From Ilumatobacteraceae bacterium (lineage in GTDB: Bacteria > Actinomycetota > Acidimicrobiia > Acidimicrobiales > Ilumatobacteraceae): 17,232 nucleotides of DNA. Positions 6,550 to 14,347 of the stretch are shown here, piece after piece. A model generated the notes under the pieces. The model was not told the DNA's origin. It saw only the letters and a program-made list of their open reading frames with translations, and searched no databases. Numbering within the stretch: position 1 is the first letter of the stretch; the number at the start of each line of letters is the position of its first letter. The position numbers and the translations under genes were made by a program. The stretch lies in NCBI GenBank assembly GCA_023257035.1, contig JALRDI010000329.1:1-17232 (forward strand). The letters are read 5' to 3'.

Positions 6550-9277
6550 GGTTTGGCGCTTCGCTGTCGATCTCGTAACGACGAATTGCGTCCTCGACGA
6601 CGTCCGCTTGAATCTGGCCGTCATTGAAGAGAGCGCTGAGAGTGCTGACAACAACATGTCCAGCATCGACCTCGAAATACCGACGAAGGGCCTCACGGGT
6701 ATCACTTCGTCCCATTCCATCGGTACCAAGCACGCTGAAACGTCGGCCTGGAGGAACGAACGGAAGAATTTGCTCTGGGACCGACCGCATGAAATCGCTT
6801 ACCGCGGTAATTGGGCCGGCTGAGGTTTCGAGAAGTTGTGTGACGAGGGGCTGCTGTTGTGGCGCTGACGGGTGAAGACGATTCTGGCGCTCGACGTCGA
6901 GTGCCTCTTCGCGAAGTCGCTTATAACTGGTCGCAGACCACAGCTCGGCTCCAACGTCGTAATGTTCAGCAAGCTCATTTGCTGCGATTGTGGCGGCCTG
7001 GTGCGATACGCCTGAGAAGAGAATCGTCGCCCGGTGGGACTTGCCAACTGGGGCTTCTTTCCAGCGATAGAGCCCTCGAACTGCGCCGCGCTCGAACTCT
7101 TGAGACACCTCTGGGTGATCAGGAAGGGCTGGCATTGGGTAGTTCTCGTTATACAGCGTGATGTAGTAGATCACGTCACGCTCGGCCTCTGGGGTATCTG
7201 GGCCATACATGCGCTGAATGCCGTCCTTGACGATCGCTCCGAGTTCAAAGGCAAATGCCGGGTCGTATGCCTGCACTGCTGGAACTGTCGAAGCGAGCAC
7301 GAGGCTGTGCCCGTCTTGGTGTTGTAAACCTTCACCGAGAAGGGTTGTACGACCTGCAGTAGCTCCCATGAGGAACCCGCGTACTCGGGCATCGGCGGCT
7401 TGCCAGATGAGGTCGCCAACTCGTTGGAAACCGAACATTGAATAGAACGTGTAAAACGGAATCATCGGTACGCCGCGGGTGGCATAACTCGATCCTGCAG
7501 CGATGAAACTTGCAAGAGATCCGGCTTCGGTGATGCCTTCTTCGAGGATCTGTCCGTCAGAGTCTTCGGAGTACGAGAGCAATAGGTCGTGGTCGACTGG
7601 CTCATACTTTTGGCCTTGAGAGGCATAAATCTCAAGTTCACGGAACAGCGCATCCATGCCGAATGTGCGAGCCTCGTCGGGGATGATCGGAACCACGCGT
7701 CGACCGATGTTCTCGTCACGGCAAAGACTCCGGAGTAGGCGTGTGAATCCCATTGTTGTGCTGACGGGGAGCTCGCCTGAACCCATTCGCAACTCTTGGA
7801 ATACTGCATCGTCAGGGAGTGACAGCGGCCGGCGGTTCGTCACGCGACGAGTTGGCATGACGCCACCAAGTGATCGGCGGCGATCCATCATGTACTGGTA
7901 TTCGACCGAATCTTCACTAGGGCGGAAGTAGGGCGGGTCGTCTGCTTCGAGTGACTCCGCGGAGATTTCGTCATGAAGATGAAGACGGTTGCGCAACTCG
8001 AGCAACTGGTCTCGGGTCATCTTTTTGATCTGGTGGGTGGCGTTACGACCCTCAAAACCAGGGCCGAGCGTCCAGCCTTTGACCGTCTTGCACAGAATGA
8101 CGGTTGGTCGACCGCTACCCAGATTCTCTGTTGCTGCTTTGTAGGCCGCGTAGAGCTTCTGGTAGTCGTGGCCGCCACGCGGCAGGCTGCGGAGTTCATC
8201 ATCGGAAAGGTGAGACACCATTTGGCGAAGGCGTGGGTCGGGCCCGAAGAAGTTTTCACGGATGTAGTTGCCCTCTTCGACGGCATAACGCTGGAACTCT
8301 CCGTCGACTGTGGTGTTCATCTGATTCAGCAGCACACCGTCTTTGTCTTGCGCAAGGAGCTCGTCCCACTTCGAACCCCAGATGACCTTGATGACGTTCC
8401 AGCCGGCGCCACGAAACACTGCTTCGAGTTCCTGAATGATTTTCCCGTTGCCGCGAACTGGACCATCGAGTCGCTGCAGGTTGCAGTTCACCACAAATAT
8501 GAGGTTGTCGAGCTGTTCGCGGGCGGCGAGTGAGATGGCGCCGAGGGTTTCGGGCTCGTCGGTTTCACCATCGCCAAGGAATGCCCACACCCTGCTATTC
8601 GAGGTGTCGTCCATCTGGCGATTCATGAGGTATCTGTTGAATCGAGCGTGATAAAGAGCAGTAATTGGCCCGAGGCCCATCGACACAGTGGGGAATTCCC
8701 AGAAGTCGGGCATCAGGCGCGGGTGCGGATAACTCGAGAGCCCACGGCCGCCACGACCGATTTCTCTGCGGAAATGGTCAAGATCTTCGGCCTCTAAACG
8801 GCCTTCTAAGAAAGCTCGGGCGTATACCCCGGGGGCTGCGTGGCCTTGGAAGTAGACGTGGTCGCCAAGACCTTCAGCGTCTTTGCCTCTGAAGAAATGA
8901 TTGAAACCAATCTCGTACAGTGAGGCTGATGAGGCGAATGTTGAGAGGTGGCCGCCGATCCCGTCGGCAGCCTTATTCGCCTTGACAACCATGACGGCGG
9001 CATTCCAACGGATGAATGCCCGAATTCGGCGTTCGATGTGTTCGTCGCCTGGGAACCACGGCTGTTGTTCTCGCGGGATGGTGTTGACGTACGGAGTGCT
9101 TACCGTGGCTGGGAAACTGACCTGACGGGAATTTGCGTGGGCGAGCAGTTTCGACAAGAGAAATCGAGCGCGAGATTTTCCTTTCGCGTCGACTACGGCC
9201 TCAAGGCTGTCAAGCCATTCTTCGGTTTCTGTTGGATCGGTATCGGGTAACTGGTGTACGTGCCCGTCAAACATCAT
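6536..9277 (-). CDS. aceE: Pyruvate dehydrogenase E1 component, homodimeric type
   Basis: A 913-residue thiamine-diphosphate enzyme that decarboxylates pyruvate and acetylates the lipoyl group of E2. The N-terminus DGHVHQLPDTDPTETEEWLDSL matches the E2-binding start of actinobacterial AceE. The ThDP/Mg motif GDGETDEPE is at 235-243, with the paired NCN of the cofactor-binding loop near 264-266. GIGGHLSTFASSASLYEIGFNHFF (106-129) and the C-terminal FVPPGRRFSVLGTDGMGRSDTREALRRYFEVD are also typical, and length is as expected. An in-frame GTG at 9352 would add 25 residues. ATG at 9277 (a second ATG follows at 9274) is preferred because homology begins there and GAGAAT lies six bases upstream. 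The partner genes lpd and E2 are about 6 kb away in this window. It diverges from rnhA. Confidence 0.96.
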   Translation of the reverse strand: MMFDGHVHQLPDTDPTETEEWLDSLEAVVDAKGKSRARFLLSKLLAHANSRQVSFPATVSTPYVNTIPREQQPWFPGDEHIERRIRAFIRWNAAVMVVKANKAADGIGGHLSTFASSASLYEIGFNHFFRGKDAEGLGDHVYFQGHAAPGVYARAFLEGRLEAEDLDHFRREIGRGGRGLSSYPHPRLMPDFWEFPTVSMGLGPITALYHARFNRYLMNRQMDDTSNSRVWAFLGDGETDEPETLGAISLAAREQLDNLIFVVNCNLQRLDGPVRGNGKIIQELEAVFRGAGWNVIKVIWGSKWDELLAQDKDGVLLNQMNTTVDGEFQRYAVEEGNYIRENFFGPDPRLRQMVSHLSDDELRSLPRGGHDYQKLYAAYKAATENLGSGRPTVILCKTVKGWTLGPGFEGRNATHQIKKMTRDQLLELRNRLHLHDEISAESLEADDPPYFRPSEDSVEYQYMMDRRRSLGGVMPTRRVTNRRPLSLPDDAVFQELRMGSGELPVSTTMGFTRLLRSLCRDENIGRRVVPIIPDEARTFGMDALFRELEIYASQGQKYEPVDHDLLLSYSEDSDGQILEEGITEAGSLASFIAAGSSYATRGVPMIPFYTFYSMFGFQRVGDLIWQAADARVRGFLMGATAGRTTLLGEGLQHQDGHSLVLASTVPAVQAYDPAFAFELGAIVKDGIQRMYGPDTPEAERDVIYYITLYNENYPMPALPDHPEVSQEFERGAVRGLYRWKEAPVGKSHRATILFSGVSHQAATIAANELAEHYDVGAELWSATSYKRLREEALDVERQNRLHPSAPQQQPLVTQLLETSAGPITAVSDFMRSVPEQILPFVPPGRRFSVLGTDGMGRSDTREALRRYFEVDAGHVVVSTLSALFNDGQIQADVVEDAIRRYEIDSEAPNPFII

Positions 9278-9465
9278 GCGATCATTCTCGCAGGTATCAG
9301 CGACCGTTGGTGTCTCCTCATCGCGATTCTGATGCCTGAACCCACCAACCACTCACATCAAAGAGTGTGTGCGTTGGTTGGCTTGCGGTGATGCACAAAC
9401 GTCCATCACTCACTGCAACAGTCGAGAGCCTGCGTGGAGAGCCTCATCTCTGGCAGGATGTCAAC
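9278..9465. other. Intergenic region between divergent aceE and rnhA
   Basis: 188 bases without a supported gene. It should hold both promoters: GAGAAT at 9289-9284 for aceE and CAGGAT at 9454-9459 for rnhA fit the -10 geometry seen elsewhere but are weak matches. Open frames extend into it from both sides without family homology. I see no repeat or RNA structure worth naming. Confidence 0.5.
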
Positions 9466-9954
9466 GTGTCTGACCAGCCGTCATTGTTCTCGTCGATAGA
9501 TGCAGCTCCGGCTGAACCTGTTGTTGTGTACACCGATGGAGCATGCAGTGGAAATCCGGGTCCAGGTGGCTGGGGATGGGCGGTATCTCCCAACGGTTCG
9601 CCGTCTGGCGCTGGAGGTGAGGCAAACACAACGAACCAGCGAATGGAACTCGCGGCGGTTCTTGAGGCGCTGAAAAGCCTCACTCCCAGTCACAAGGCTG
9701 TACACGTTGTTTCCGATTCAACGTACGTTGTGAATTGCTTTCGCGATGGCTGGTGGAAGAAGTGGAAAAAGAACGGTTGGAAGAATTCGAAACGGGAACC
9801 AGTCGCAAATGTCGACCTATGGGAACCGTTGGTCAATCTTGTCGTAATTCACGAAGTGACCTTCGAATGGGTCAAAGGTCATAGTGGCCATCCAATGAAC
9901 GACCTCGTCGATGGTCTTGCCGTTGCCGCGGCGCAGCAAATCGGCAATACGTGA
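9466..9954 (+). CDS. rnhA: Ribonuclease HI
   Basis: A 162-residue RNase HI, which cuts the RNA strand of RNA-DNA hybrids (R-loops, primers) in the cytoplasm. The four catalytic acids are visible: D24 in VYTDGACSGNPGPGGWG, E61 in NQRMELAAVLEAL, D84 in VVSDSTYVVN and D149 in GHPMNDLVDGLA, with the active-site His in KGHSGH (139). The basic protrusion WWKKWKKNGWKNSKREPV (97-112) contacts the substrate. The open frame extends 33 codons upstream to 9367, but that part has no family similarity. GTG at 9466, which gives the usual ~155-residue length, is preferred; CAGGAT lies six bases before it. The N-terminal ~18 residues (SDQPSLFSSIDAAPAE) are a short unconserved leader. Confidence 0.93.
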   Translation: MSDQPSLFSSIDAAPAEPVVVYTDGACSGNPGPGGWGWAVSPNGSPSGAGGEANTTNQRMELAAVLEALKSLTPSHKAVHVVSDSTYVVNCFRDGWWKKWKKNGWKNSKREPVANVDLWEPLVNLVVIHEVTFEWVKGHSGHPMNDLVDGLAVAAAQQIGNT

Positions 9955-10062
9955 CCAAATTTCAGATGGGGCGATGACTAGCGTTCGAACTGGTTGACGT
10001 GAACGGACTCATCACCTCCTAACGTTCTCGCCTCAATTGGGTGGAAGTGGGTACTCGTGGCC

Positions 10063-10068
10063 TATCGT
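10063..10068 (+). promoter_or_regulatory. Candidate -10 for the SDR gene
   Basis: TATCGT lies exactly six bases before the ATG at 10075 and there is no Shine-Dalgarno site. This placement favours 10075 over the in-frame GTG at 10057, which would put the hexamer inside the coding region. Confidence 0.4.
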
Positions 10069-10074
10069 GCGGGC

Positions 10075-10851
10075 ATGGAACTCAATGGAAGTAGCGCAGT
10101 AGTAACCGGTGGGGCATCAGGAATTGGAGCCGCCGCCGCCCGTCAACTAGCAGCAAAGGGTGCAAAGGTCGTTGTTGCTGACCTTCAAGAAGAAGCCGGC
10201 AGCGCAGTTGCTGATGAAATCGGTGGAGCGTTCTGCAAGGTAGACGTCACCAACACCGAAGACATCATGAATGCAATCGAGATGGCAAGCAGCATGGGAC
10301 CGCTCAAAGCATTGGTGAACTCAGCAGGTATCGGTTGGGCGCAGCGCACCGTAGGCAAAGACGGAAGCTATGACTCAGCAGCAAACCTTGAAGCATTCCA
10401 GCGGGTCATCAACATCAACCTCATTGGGACCTTCGACTGCATTCGCCTCGGCGCTACCGCAATGAGCCGTAACGAGCCAGATGAATTCGGTGAGCGCGGT
10501 GCAATTGTCAACCTTGCATCAGTTGCTGCATTTGATGGCCAAATCGGTCAGGCTTCTTACTCCGCTTCAAAAGGTGGCGTTGTTGGCATGACGCTCCCCA
10601 TCGCTCGCGACCTTGCGGCGGTTGGTGTTCGTGTGAACACTGTTGCGCCCGGTTTGATCGACACACCGATCTACGGTGAAGGCGAAGCAAGTGAGCAGTT
10701 CAAGGCAAACCTGCAGCGCGGCGTGTTGTTCCCACAGCGTCTCGGCTCACCTGATGAACTCGCATCGATGGTCGTGGAGTGCATCACCAACAGTTACATG
10801 AATGCCGAAACCATCCGCGTCGATGGTGGCATTCGCATGCAGCCGAAGTGA
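10075..10851 (+). CDS. Short-chain dehydrogenase, HSD17B10 / 3-hydroxyacyl-CoA dehydrogenase type
   Basis: A 258-residue classical SDR. The dinucleotide motif TGGASGIG is at 11-18, the acidic residue D36 after the second strand favours NAD(H), NSAG is at 82-85, and the catalytic S149, Y162 and K166 lie in NLASVAAFDGQIGQASYSASK. The insert between residues 90 and 110, and the PGLIDTPIYG and FPQRLGSPDELA motifs, resemble human HSD17B10 and bacterial 3-hydroxy-2-methylbutyryl-CoA dehydrogenases, so oxidation of a hydroxyacyl-CoA in fatty acid or branched-chain degradation is likely. That fits the acyl-CoA dehydrogenase nearby, although they are not in one operon. Codon bias resembles that gene, suggesting high expression. 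The gene ends in a strong hairpin. Confidence 0.92.
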   Translation: MELNGSSAVVTGGASGIGAAAARQLAAKGAKVVVADLQEEAGSAVADEIGGAFCKVDVTNTEDIMNAIEMASSMGPLKALVNSAGIGWAQRTVGKDGSYDSAANLEAFQRVININLIGTFDCIRLGATAMSRNEPDEFGERGAIVNLASVAAFDGQIGQASYSASKGGVVGMTLPIARDLAAVGVRVNTVAPGLIDTPIYGEGEASEQFKANLQRGVLFPQRLGSPDELASMVVECITNSYMNAETIRVDGGIRMQPK

Positions 10852-10858
10852 TGTTTCA

Positions 10859-10890
10859 GCGTCGGCCGGAAGGCCGGCGCTTACATTTCT
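10859..10890 (+). terminator. Strong GC-rich hairpin terminator after SDR gene
   Basis: A 9-bp stem (GCGTCGGCC with GGCCGGCGC, one G-T wobble) closes a GGAA tetraloop of the GNRA type, starting eight bases after the SDR stop. The tail TTACATTTCT is moderately T-rich. The hairpin sits between convergent SDR and argJ genes and could stop transcription from both sides. Confidence 0.72.
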
Positions 10891-10911
10891 CTCAGTAACC
10901 CGGTACGAGTT

Positions 10912-12081
10912 TTAGGTGGTGTAGTCCGCATTGATGCGGACGTAGCCATCAGTGAGATCACAGCCCCACACGCGCGCTGTGCCCTCATTGATGCCGAGCG
11001 ATACATGGATAAGCACCTCGTCGCGTCGAAGGTACGCCGAGAGTTCTTCAAGTTCTTGCTCTGAAACTTGGTGCGGAAAGAGTTCTTCACTTCCGATGCG
11101 AATGGTGACGCGGTTCTGGTCGATATCGTCATCGTGGACGTTCCCAACTGCCATCGCTATGCGCCCCCAATTCGGGTCAGCGCCGTGAACTGCTGTCTTC
11201 ACTAATGGGGAGTTCACAATCGACTTAGCCACCCGCCGTGCCTGATCGTCATCGCGAGCTCCGTCGACAAGTACTTCGATGAGTGTCTCGGCACCTTCGC
11301 CATCTGCAGCAATTTGACGGGCGAGATCGATACACACACGTTCAAGCGCCCGCTCAAAGGCCTCAAGCGAAACTGATCCGGCCGATCCGGATGCCAATAC
11401 AACAGCGGTGTCGCTCGTGGAGGTGTCCCCGTCGACGGACACACAATTGAACGATTTTTCAGCAACGCGCCTGAAGATTGTGTCAAGGTCATTGGGTGCG
11501 ACATCGGCGTCGGTAAGAACGAGCGAGATCATTGTGGCCATATTCGGCTCGAGCATGCCGACACCCTTCGCGACACCGGCAACGATTGCGTTCGATCCGT
11601 CGATGGTTGCCGACGAGGTTTTCTCAACAGTGTCTGTCGTCATGATGCCGCGTGCAACATCTGCGAGGTCTGCGTTCCACTCAAGAGAGCTGAGCCCGTC
11701 GAATCCGGATCTGATGCGATCCATGGGGTAGGGGCGTCCGATGACGCCGGTTGATGCAATGAGGACGTCTGACTCGGCGCAACCTGCTTGCCGGGCGGAC
11801 AGCCGAACAACCTCCTGTGCGTCGGCCATTCCTGTCTCTCCGTTGGCGACGTTCGCGTTCTTGGAGATAATGACCATTGCTGCTGCACGTTGGTCTGAGA
11901 GATGTTCTCGGCTGATCGTGACGCTCGGACCGACGAAGCGATTCTGTGTGAACACACCAGCAGCAGAAACCGGATTGTCTGCGGTAACGATCACAAGGTC
12001 CTCGGTTGTGTCTTTAATGCCGATGTTCGTGACAATGGCGCGGAAGCCGGTCGGGAGAGCGATTGGTGATGGCGTGTTCAT
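10912..12081 (-). CDS. argJ: Bifunctional glutamate N-acetyltransferase / ornithine acetyltransferase
   Basis: A 389-residue ArgJ. It transfers acetyl from N-acetylornithine to glutamate (and in bifunctional forms from acetyl-CoA to glutamate), completing the acetyl cycle of arginine biosynthesis. ArgJ is made as a proprotein that cleaves itself at A-T; here the site lies in KGVGMLEPNMATMISLVLTDA, giving cleavage between A182 and T183, with T183 the catalytic nucleophile. Other family marks are VIISKNANVANG (70-81), IASTGVIGRPYPMD, FNCVSVDGDTSTSDT, KTAVHGADPNWGRI and the C-terminal YVRINADYTT. The start at 12081 has AGGA six bases upstream, one of few Shine-Dalgarno sites in the window, and TAGGAT at 12106-12101 may be its -10. 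No other arg gene is in view. Confidence 0.96.
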   Translation of the reverse strand: MNTPSPIALPTGFRAIVTNIGIKDTTEDLVIVTADNPVSAAGVFTQNRFVGPSVTISREHLSDQRAAAMVIISKNANVANGETGMADAQEVVRLSARQAGCAESDVLIASTGVIGRPYPMDRIRSGFDGLSSLEWNADLADVARGIMTTDTVEKTSSATIDGSNAIVAGVAKGVGMLEPNMATMISLVLTDADVAPNDLDTIFRRVAEKSFNCVSVDGDTSTSDTAVVLASGSAGSVSLEAFERALERVCIDLARQIAADGEGAETLIEVLVDGARDDDQARRVAKSIVNSPLVKTAVHGADPNWGRIAMAVGNVHDDDIDQNRVTIRIGSEELFPHQVSEQELEELSAYLRRDEVLIHVSLGINEGTARVWGCDLTDGYVRINADYTT

Positions 12082-12139
12082 GGGTTGTCCTGACGCCGAA
12101 ATCCTAGCGACCTACGAAATCACGAGAGGGTGCATTGCT

Positions 12140-13387
12140 CTACTTGCGACCGTGCAGTATCGCTTCGGCGCATCGCCTCCCCGAGAAGAGTGCACCTTGA
12201 ATAGACCCGGTGTCACGGTGATCGCCGCAGACGAACAGGCCTGGCTCAACTTCGATTGATTGCTTGGGTGAAAATCGCGGCGACTGATCAGGTTGTCCGT
12301 ACGAGATCTGGTCAACACGTAACGTCGTCCACCCATCGACACTCGGTCCCCACCATGAGGTCAACTGAGCTCGAGCTTGCCGTTCGATGTCGCCGCCCGT
12401 ATACCCGGGGGCAGCCGCTGCGATGAGATGGCGCCCGGGTGGCGAATATCGCGACGACACATTCGACATCACCGCAACATTTGCGATGGGCCCAGATCGG
12501 CTGCCGTCGAGGACGATGAGGCGGCGATCGGTTGGAGCTTCGGGAGCATCGAACCACACGCAAGCAGCAGAACGAGGAGTGGATGTTGGGCGACCAAGAA
12601 AATCGGCTGCAGTTTTTCCGTCGGTCGCAATGACCACTGAGGATGCGGCAATCTCGCCGGAGTCGACTCGAACAGCACTTGCTGAAACCGAGCGAACCGG
12701 TGCCTGAAGGTGGATCGCATGTTCAGGAATTTGTCCGGCGAGTTGCTCAGAAATGGTTTGCATTCCATGACGTGGCACGGCGGCGCTCCCGGCGAACAGC
12801 ATTTTGAGAATGGTGTCGAACATCCGAGCGCTGCTGTGAAGGCCAAGGTCTAACTGAATTCCTCCAACCAAAGGTCGGAAGAAATTGTTAATGAACTTGC
12901 TCGAGAACCCCAATGAAGTCAAAGCATCAATAGTCGCAACGTCTGGGCCTCGAAGGAGTTCTGGAACCTCAGTTCGAGCGAGTCTGACGCGTAGCGAGAG
13001 CAATCGGGCAAGATCGCTCGGGGTCGCAACCGAACGAGATACAGCAGTTCGGATCGTTGGTAGTAAAGATGAAATCTGCTTGAGAGGGTCTCCCAATTCG
13101 AAGAGTCCGTCTTCTGTCTTTATGAGAGCTCCCGACTCAAAATCCTCAAGTTCAAGAGCGGCAATGTTGAGTTGGCGGTCAAGCTCAGGGTATGCGGTGA
13201 GTAACACTTGAAAGCCACGATCAAGAAGGAACCCGTCGACCTTGTCGGTTCGCACTCGACCCCCGATGCCGTCGCTTGATTCGATCACGACAACTGGAAC
13301 GTCGGCTCTATGAAGCGTTGCCGCGCAGGACAGGCCGGCTAGGCCGGCTCCGACGATAACGACGGGGCGATCTGACGACGATGGCAT
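12140..13387 (-). CDS. FAD-dependent amine oxidase / protoporphyrinogen oxidase-like protein
   Basis: A 415-residue flavoprotein. The Rossmann motif VVIVGAGLAGLSCA is at 9-22, the ribose-binding Glu is E36, GGRVRT (42-47) contacts FAD, and the C-terminal FAD motif GLFVCGDHRDTGSIQGALFSG is near residues 385-405. DRGFQVLLTAYPE (56-68) is typical of a protoporphyrinogen/phytoene-dehydrogenase-like subgroup common in actinobacteria and cyanobacteria. The substrate is not known; amine, porphyrinogen or carotenoid-like substrates are all possible. The gene starts five bases after the stop of the epimerase-like gene, so they form an operon, and argJ follows 58 bp later on the same strand. TACTCT at 13400-13395 could give a second start point. 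Confidence 0.88.
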   Translation of the reverse strand: MPSSSDRPVVIVGAGLAGLSCAATLHRADVPVVVIESSDGIGGRVRTDKVDGFLLDRGFQVLLTAYPELDRQLNIAALELEDFESGALIKTEDGLFELGDPLKQISSLLPTIRTAVSRSVATPSDLARLLSLRVRLARTEVPELLRGPDVATIDALTSLGFSSKFINNFFRPLVGGIQLDLGLHSSARMFDTILKMLFAGSAAVPRHGMQTISEQLAGQIPEHAIHLQAPVRSVSASAVRVDSGEIAASSVVIATDGKTAADFLGRPTSTPRSAACVWFDAPEAPTDRRLIVLDGSRSGPIANVAVMSNVSSRYSPPGRHLIAAAAPGYTGGDIERQARAQLTSWWGPSVDGWTTLRVDQISYGQPDQSPRFSPKQSIEVEPGLFVCGDHRDTGSIQGALFSGRRCAEAILHGRK

Positions 13388-13392
13388 CTCAG

Positions 13393-14289
13393 TCAGAGTA
13401 GGGCAGTGAGAGCTTCATCCAATGTCGAGTGGGTAAATACGTATCCAGATTGCTCGAGTCTGGTTGGAAGCACTCGCTGGCCGGTGAGCAGCAATTGTTC
13501 GGCGAATTCTGACCCGACGAGAAGTTTTGGAGCAAATGCAGGGACGCTGAAGAACGTCGGCCGGCGTACCGCCCGACCGAGAGCGGCAGTGAATTGTTGA
13601 TTCGTCACTGGATTGGGAGCAGTGAGATTCACGGCACCTTGTACATCGGCGGTGAGTAGGTGAATGATGGCGCCAACTTCGTCATCAATCGATATCCAGC
13701 TCTGCCATTGCCGGCCACTGCCGAGTCGACCACCGAGGCCGAGTTTGAAGAGTGGCAGGAGCTTCTTCAATACCCCGCCCTTCTTCGACATCACAATTCC
13801 CGTTCTGAGATGCACTACGCGAACTCCGGCTTGCTCAGCAGGAGTGGTTGCGGCCTCCCAATCGAGACAGATATCGGCGAGGAATCCAGATCCATGTTGG
13901 CTGCGCTCATCGACTTCCTCGTCGCCTCGATCGCCATAGATACCGATTGCCGACGAATTCAGCAATGTTCGATGTTTCCCGTCAGCGGCCAAGGTCGCAA
14001 GAGAACTCGAGAGAAGAGATGTCGTTTTCGTTCGGCTTTCAAGAAGCGTTTTGCGATAGCTCTGAGACCATCGTCGGTCGCCGATGCCGGCACCAGAAAG
14101 GTTGATAACCGCATCGGCTGATCTAAGCACTTCGATATCAATAGAGCCCGAGTAAGGATCCCATGTCGATTCATTGTCATTTGTTGGCGACGTTCTCACG
14201 AGGCTGGTGACGGTGTGACCGTCGCTCCGGAGTTGCTGTTGCAACGCCGTTCCGACGAGCCCTGATGCGCCTGAGATAACGATATGCAT
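13393..14289 (-). CDS. TIGR01777 family NAD-dependent epimerase/dehydratase-like protein
   Basis: A 298-residue extended SDR of the TIGR01777 (SDR39U1/YfcH-like) family. The N-terminal nucleotide motif is GASGLVG at 7-13. VINLSGAGIGDRRWSQSYRK (61-80), LLNSSAIGIYGDRGDEEVDE (108-127) and the WQSWISIDDEVGAI motif (about 194-207) identify the family. The usual SDR Tyr of YxxxK is present in the GIYG region, without the canonical Lys spacing, as is common for this group. No reaction has been assigned to most members. TAGATT lies six bases before the ATG, giving a leaderless start. Its stop is five bases before the FAD oxidase gene, and the pairing suggests a shared pathway. Confidence 0.9.
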   Translation of the reverse strand: MHIVISGASGLVGTALQQQLRSDGHTVTSLVRTSPTNDNESTWDPYSGSIDIEVLRSADAVINLSGAGIGDRRWSQSYRKTLLESRTKTTSLLSSSLATLAADGKHRTLLNSSAIGIYGDRGDEEVDERSQHGSGFLADICLDWEAATTPAEQAGVRVVHLRTGIVMSKKGGVLKKLLPLFKLGLGGRLGSGRQWQSWISIDDEVGAIIHLLTADVQGAVNLTAPNPVTNQQFTAALGRAVRRPTFFSVPAFAPKLLVGSEFAEQLLLTGQRVLPTRLEQSGYVFTHSTLDEALTALL

Positions 14290-14295
14290 GGCGTG

Positions 14296-14301
14296 AATCT
14301 A
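14296..14301 (-). promoter_or_regulatory. Candidate -10 for the epimerase-oxidase operon
   Basis: TAGATT lies six bases before the ATG at 14289, with no Shine-Dalgarno site. A 6-bp inverted repeat, TAGGTG at 14300-14305 and CACCTA at 14314-14319, overlaps it and could be an operator, but the arms are short. Confidence 0.38.
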
Positions 14302-14324
14302 GGTGCGAACGCCCACCTAAGTGA

Positions 14325-14347
14325 GACCGAGCATCGAAATCTCGGTC
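14325..14347 (-). terminator. Hairpin over the stop of the selenoprotein candidate, possible terminator
   Basis: GACCGAG and CTCGGTC form a perfect 7-bp inverted repeat around a 9-base loop. On the minus strand it begins inside the stop codon at 14348-14346. No T-run follows. It lies between two same-strand genes and could be a tail-less terminator separating them. Confidence 0.35.

Noticed and set aside
7973..8533. 186-codon open frame antisense to aceE
   Set aside because: aceE is fully conserved through this stretch; the opposite frame has no start signal or domain.
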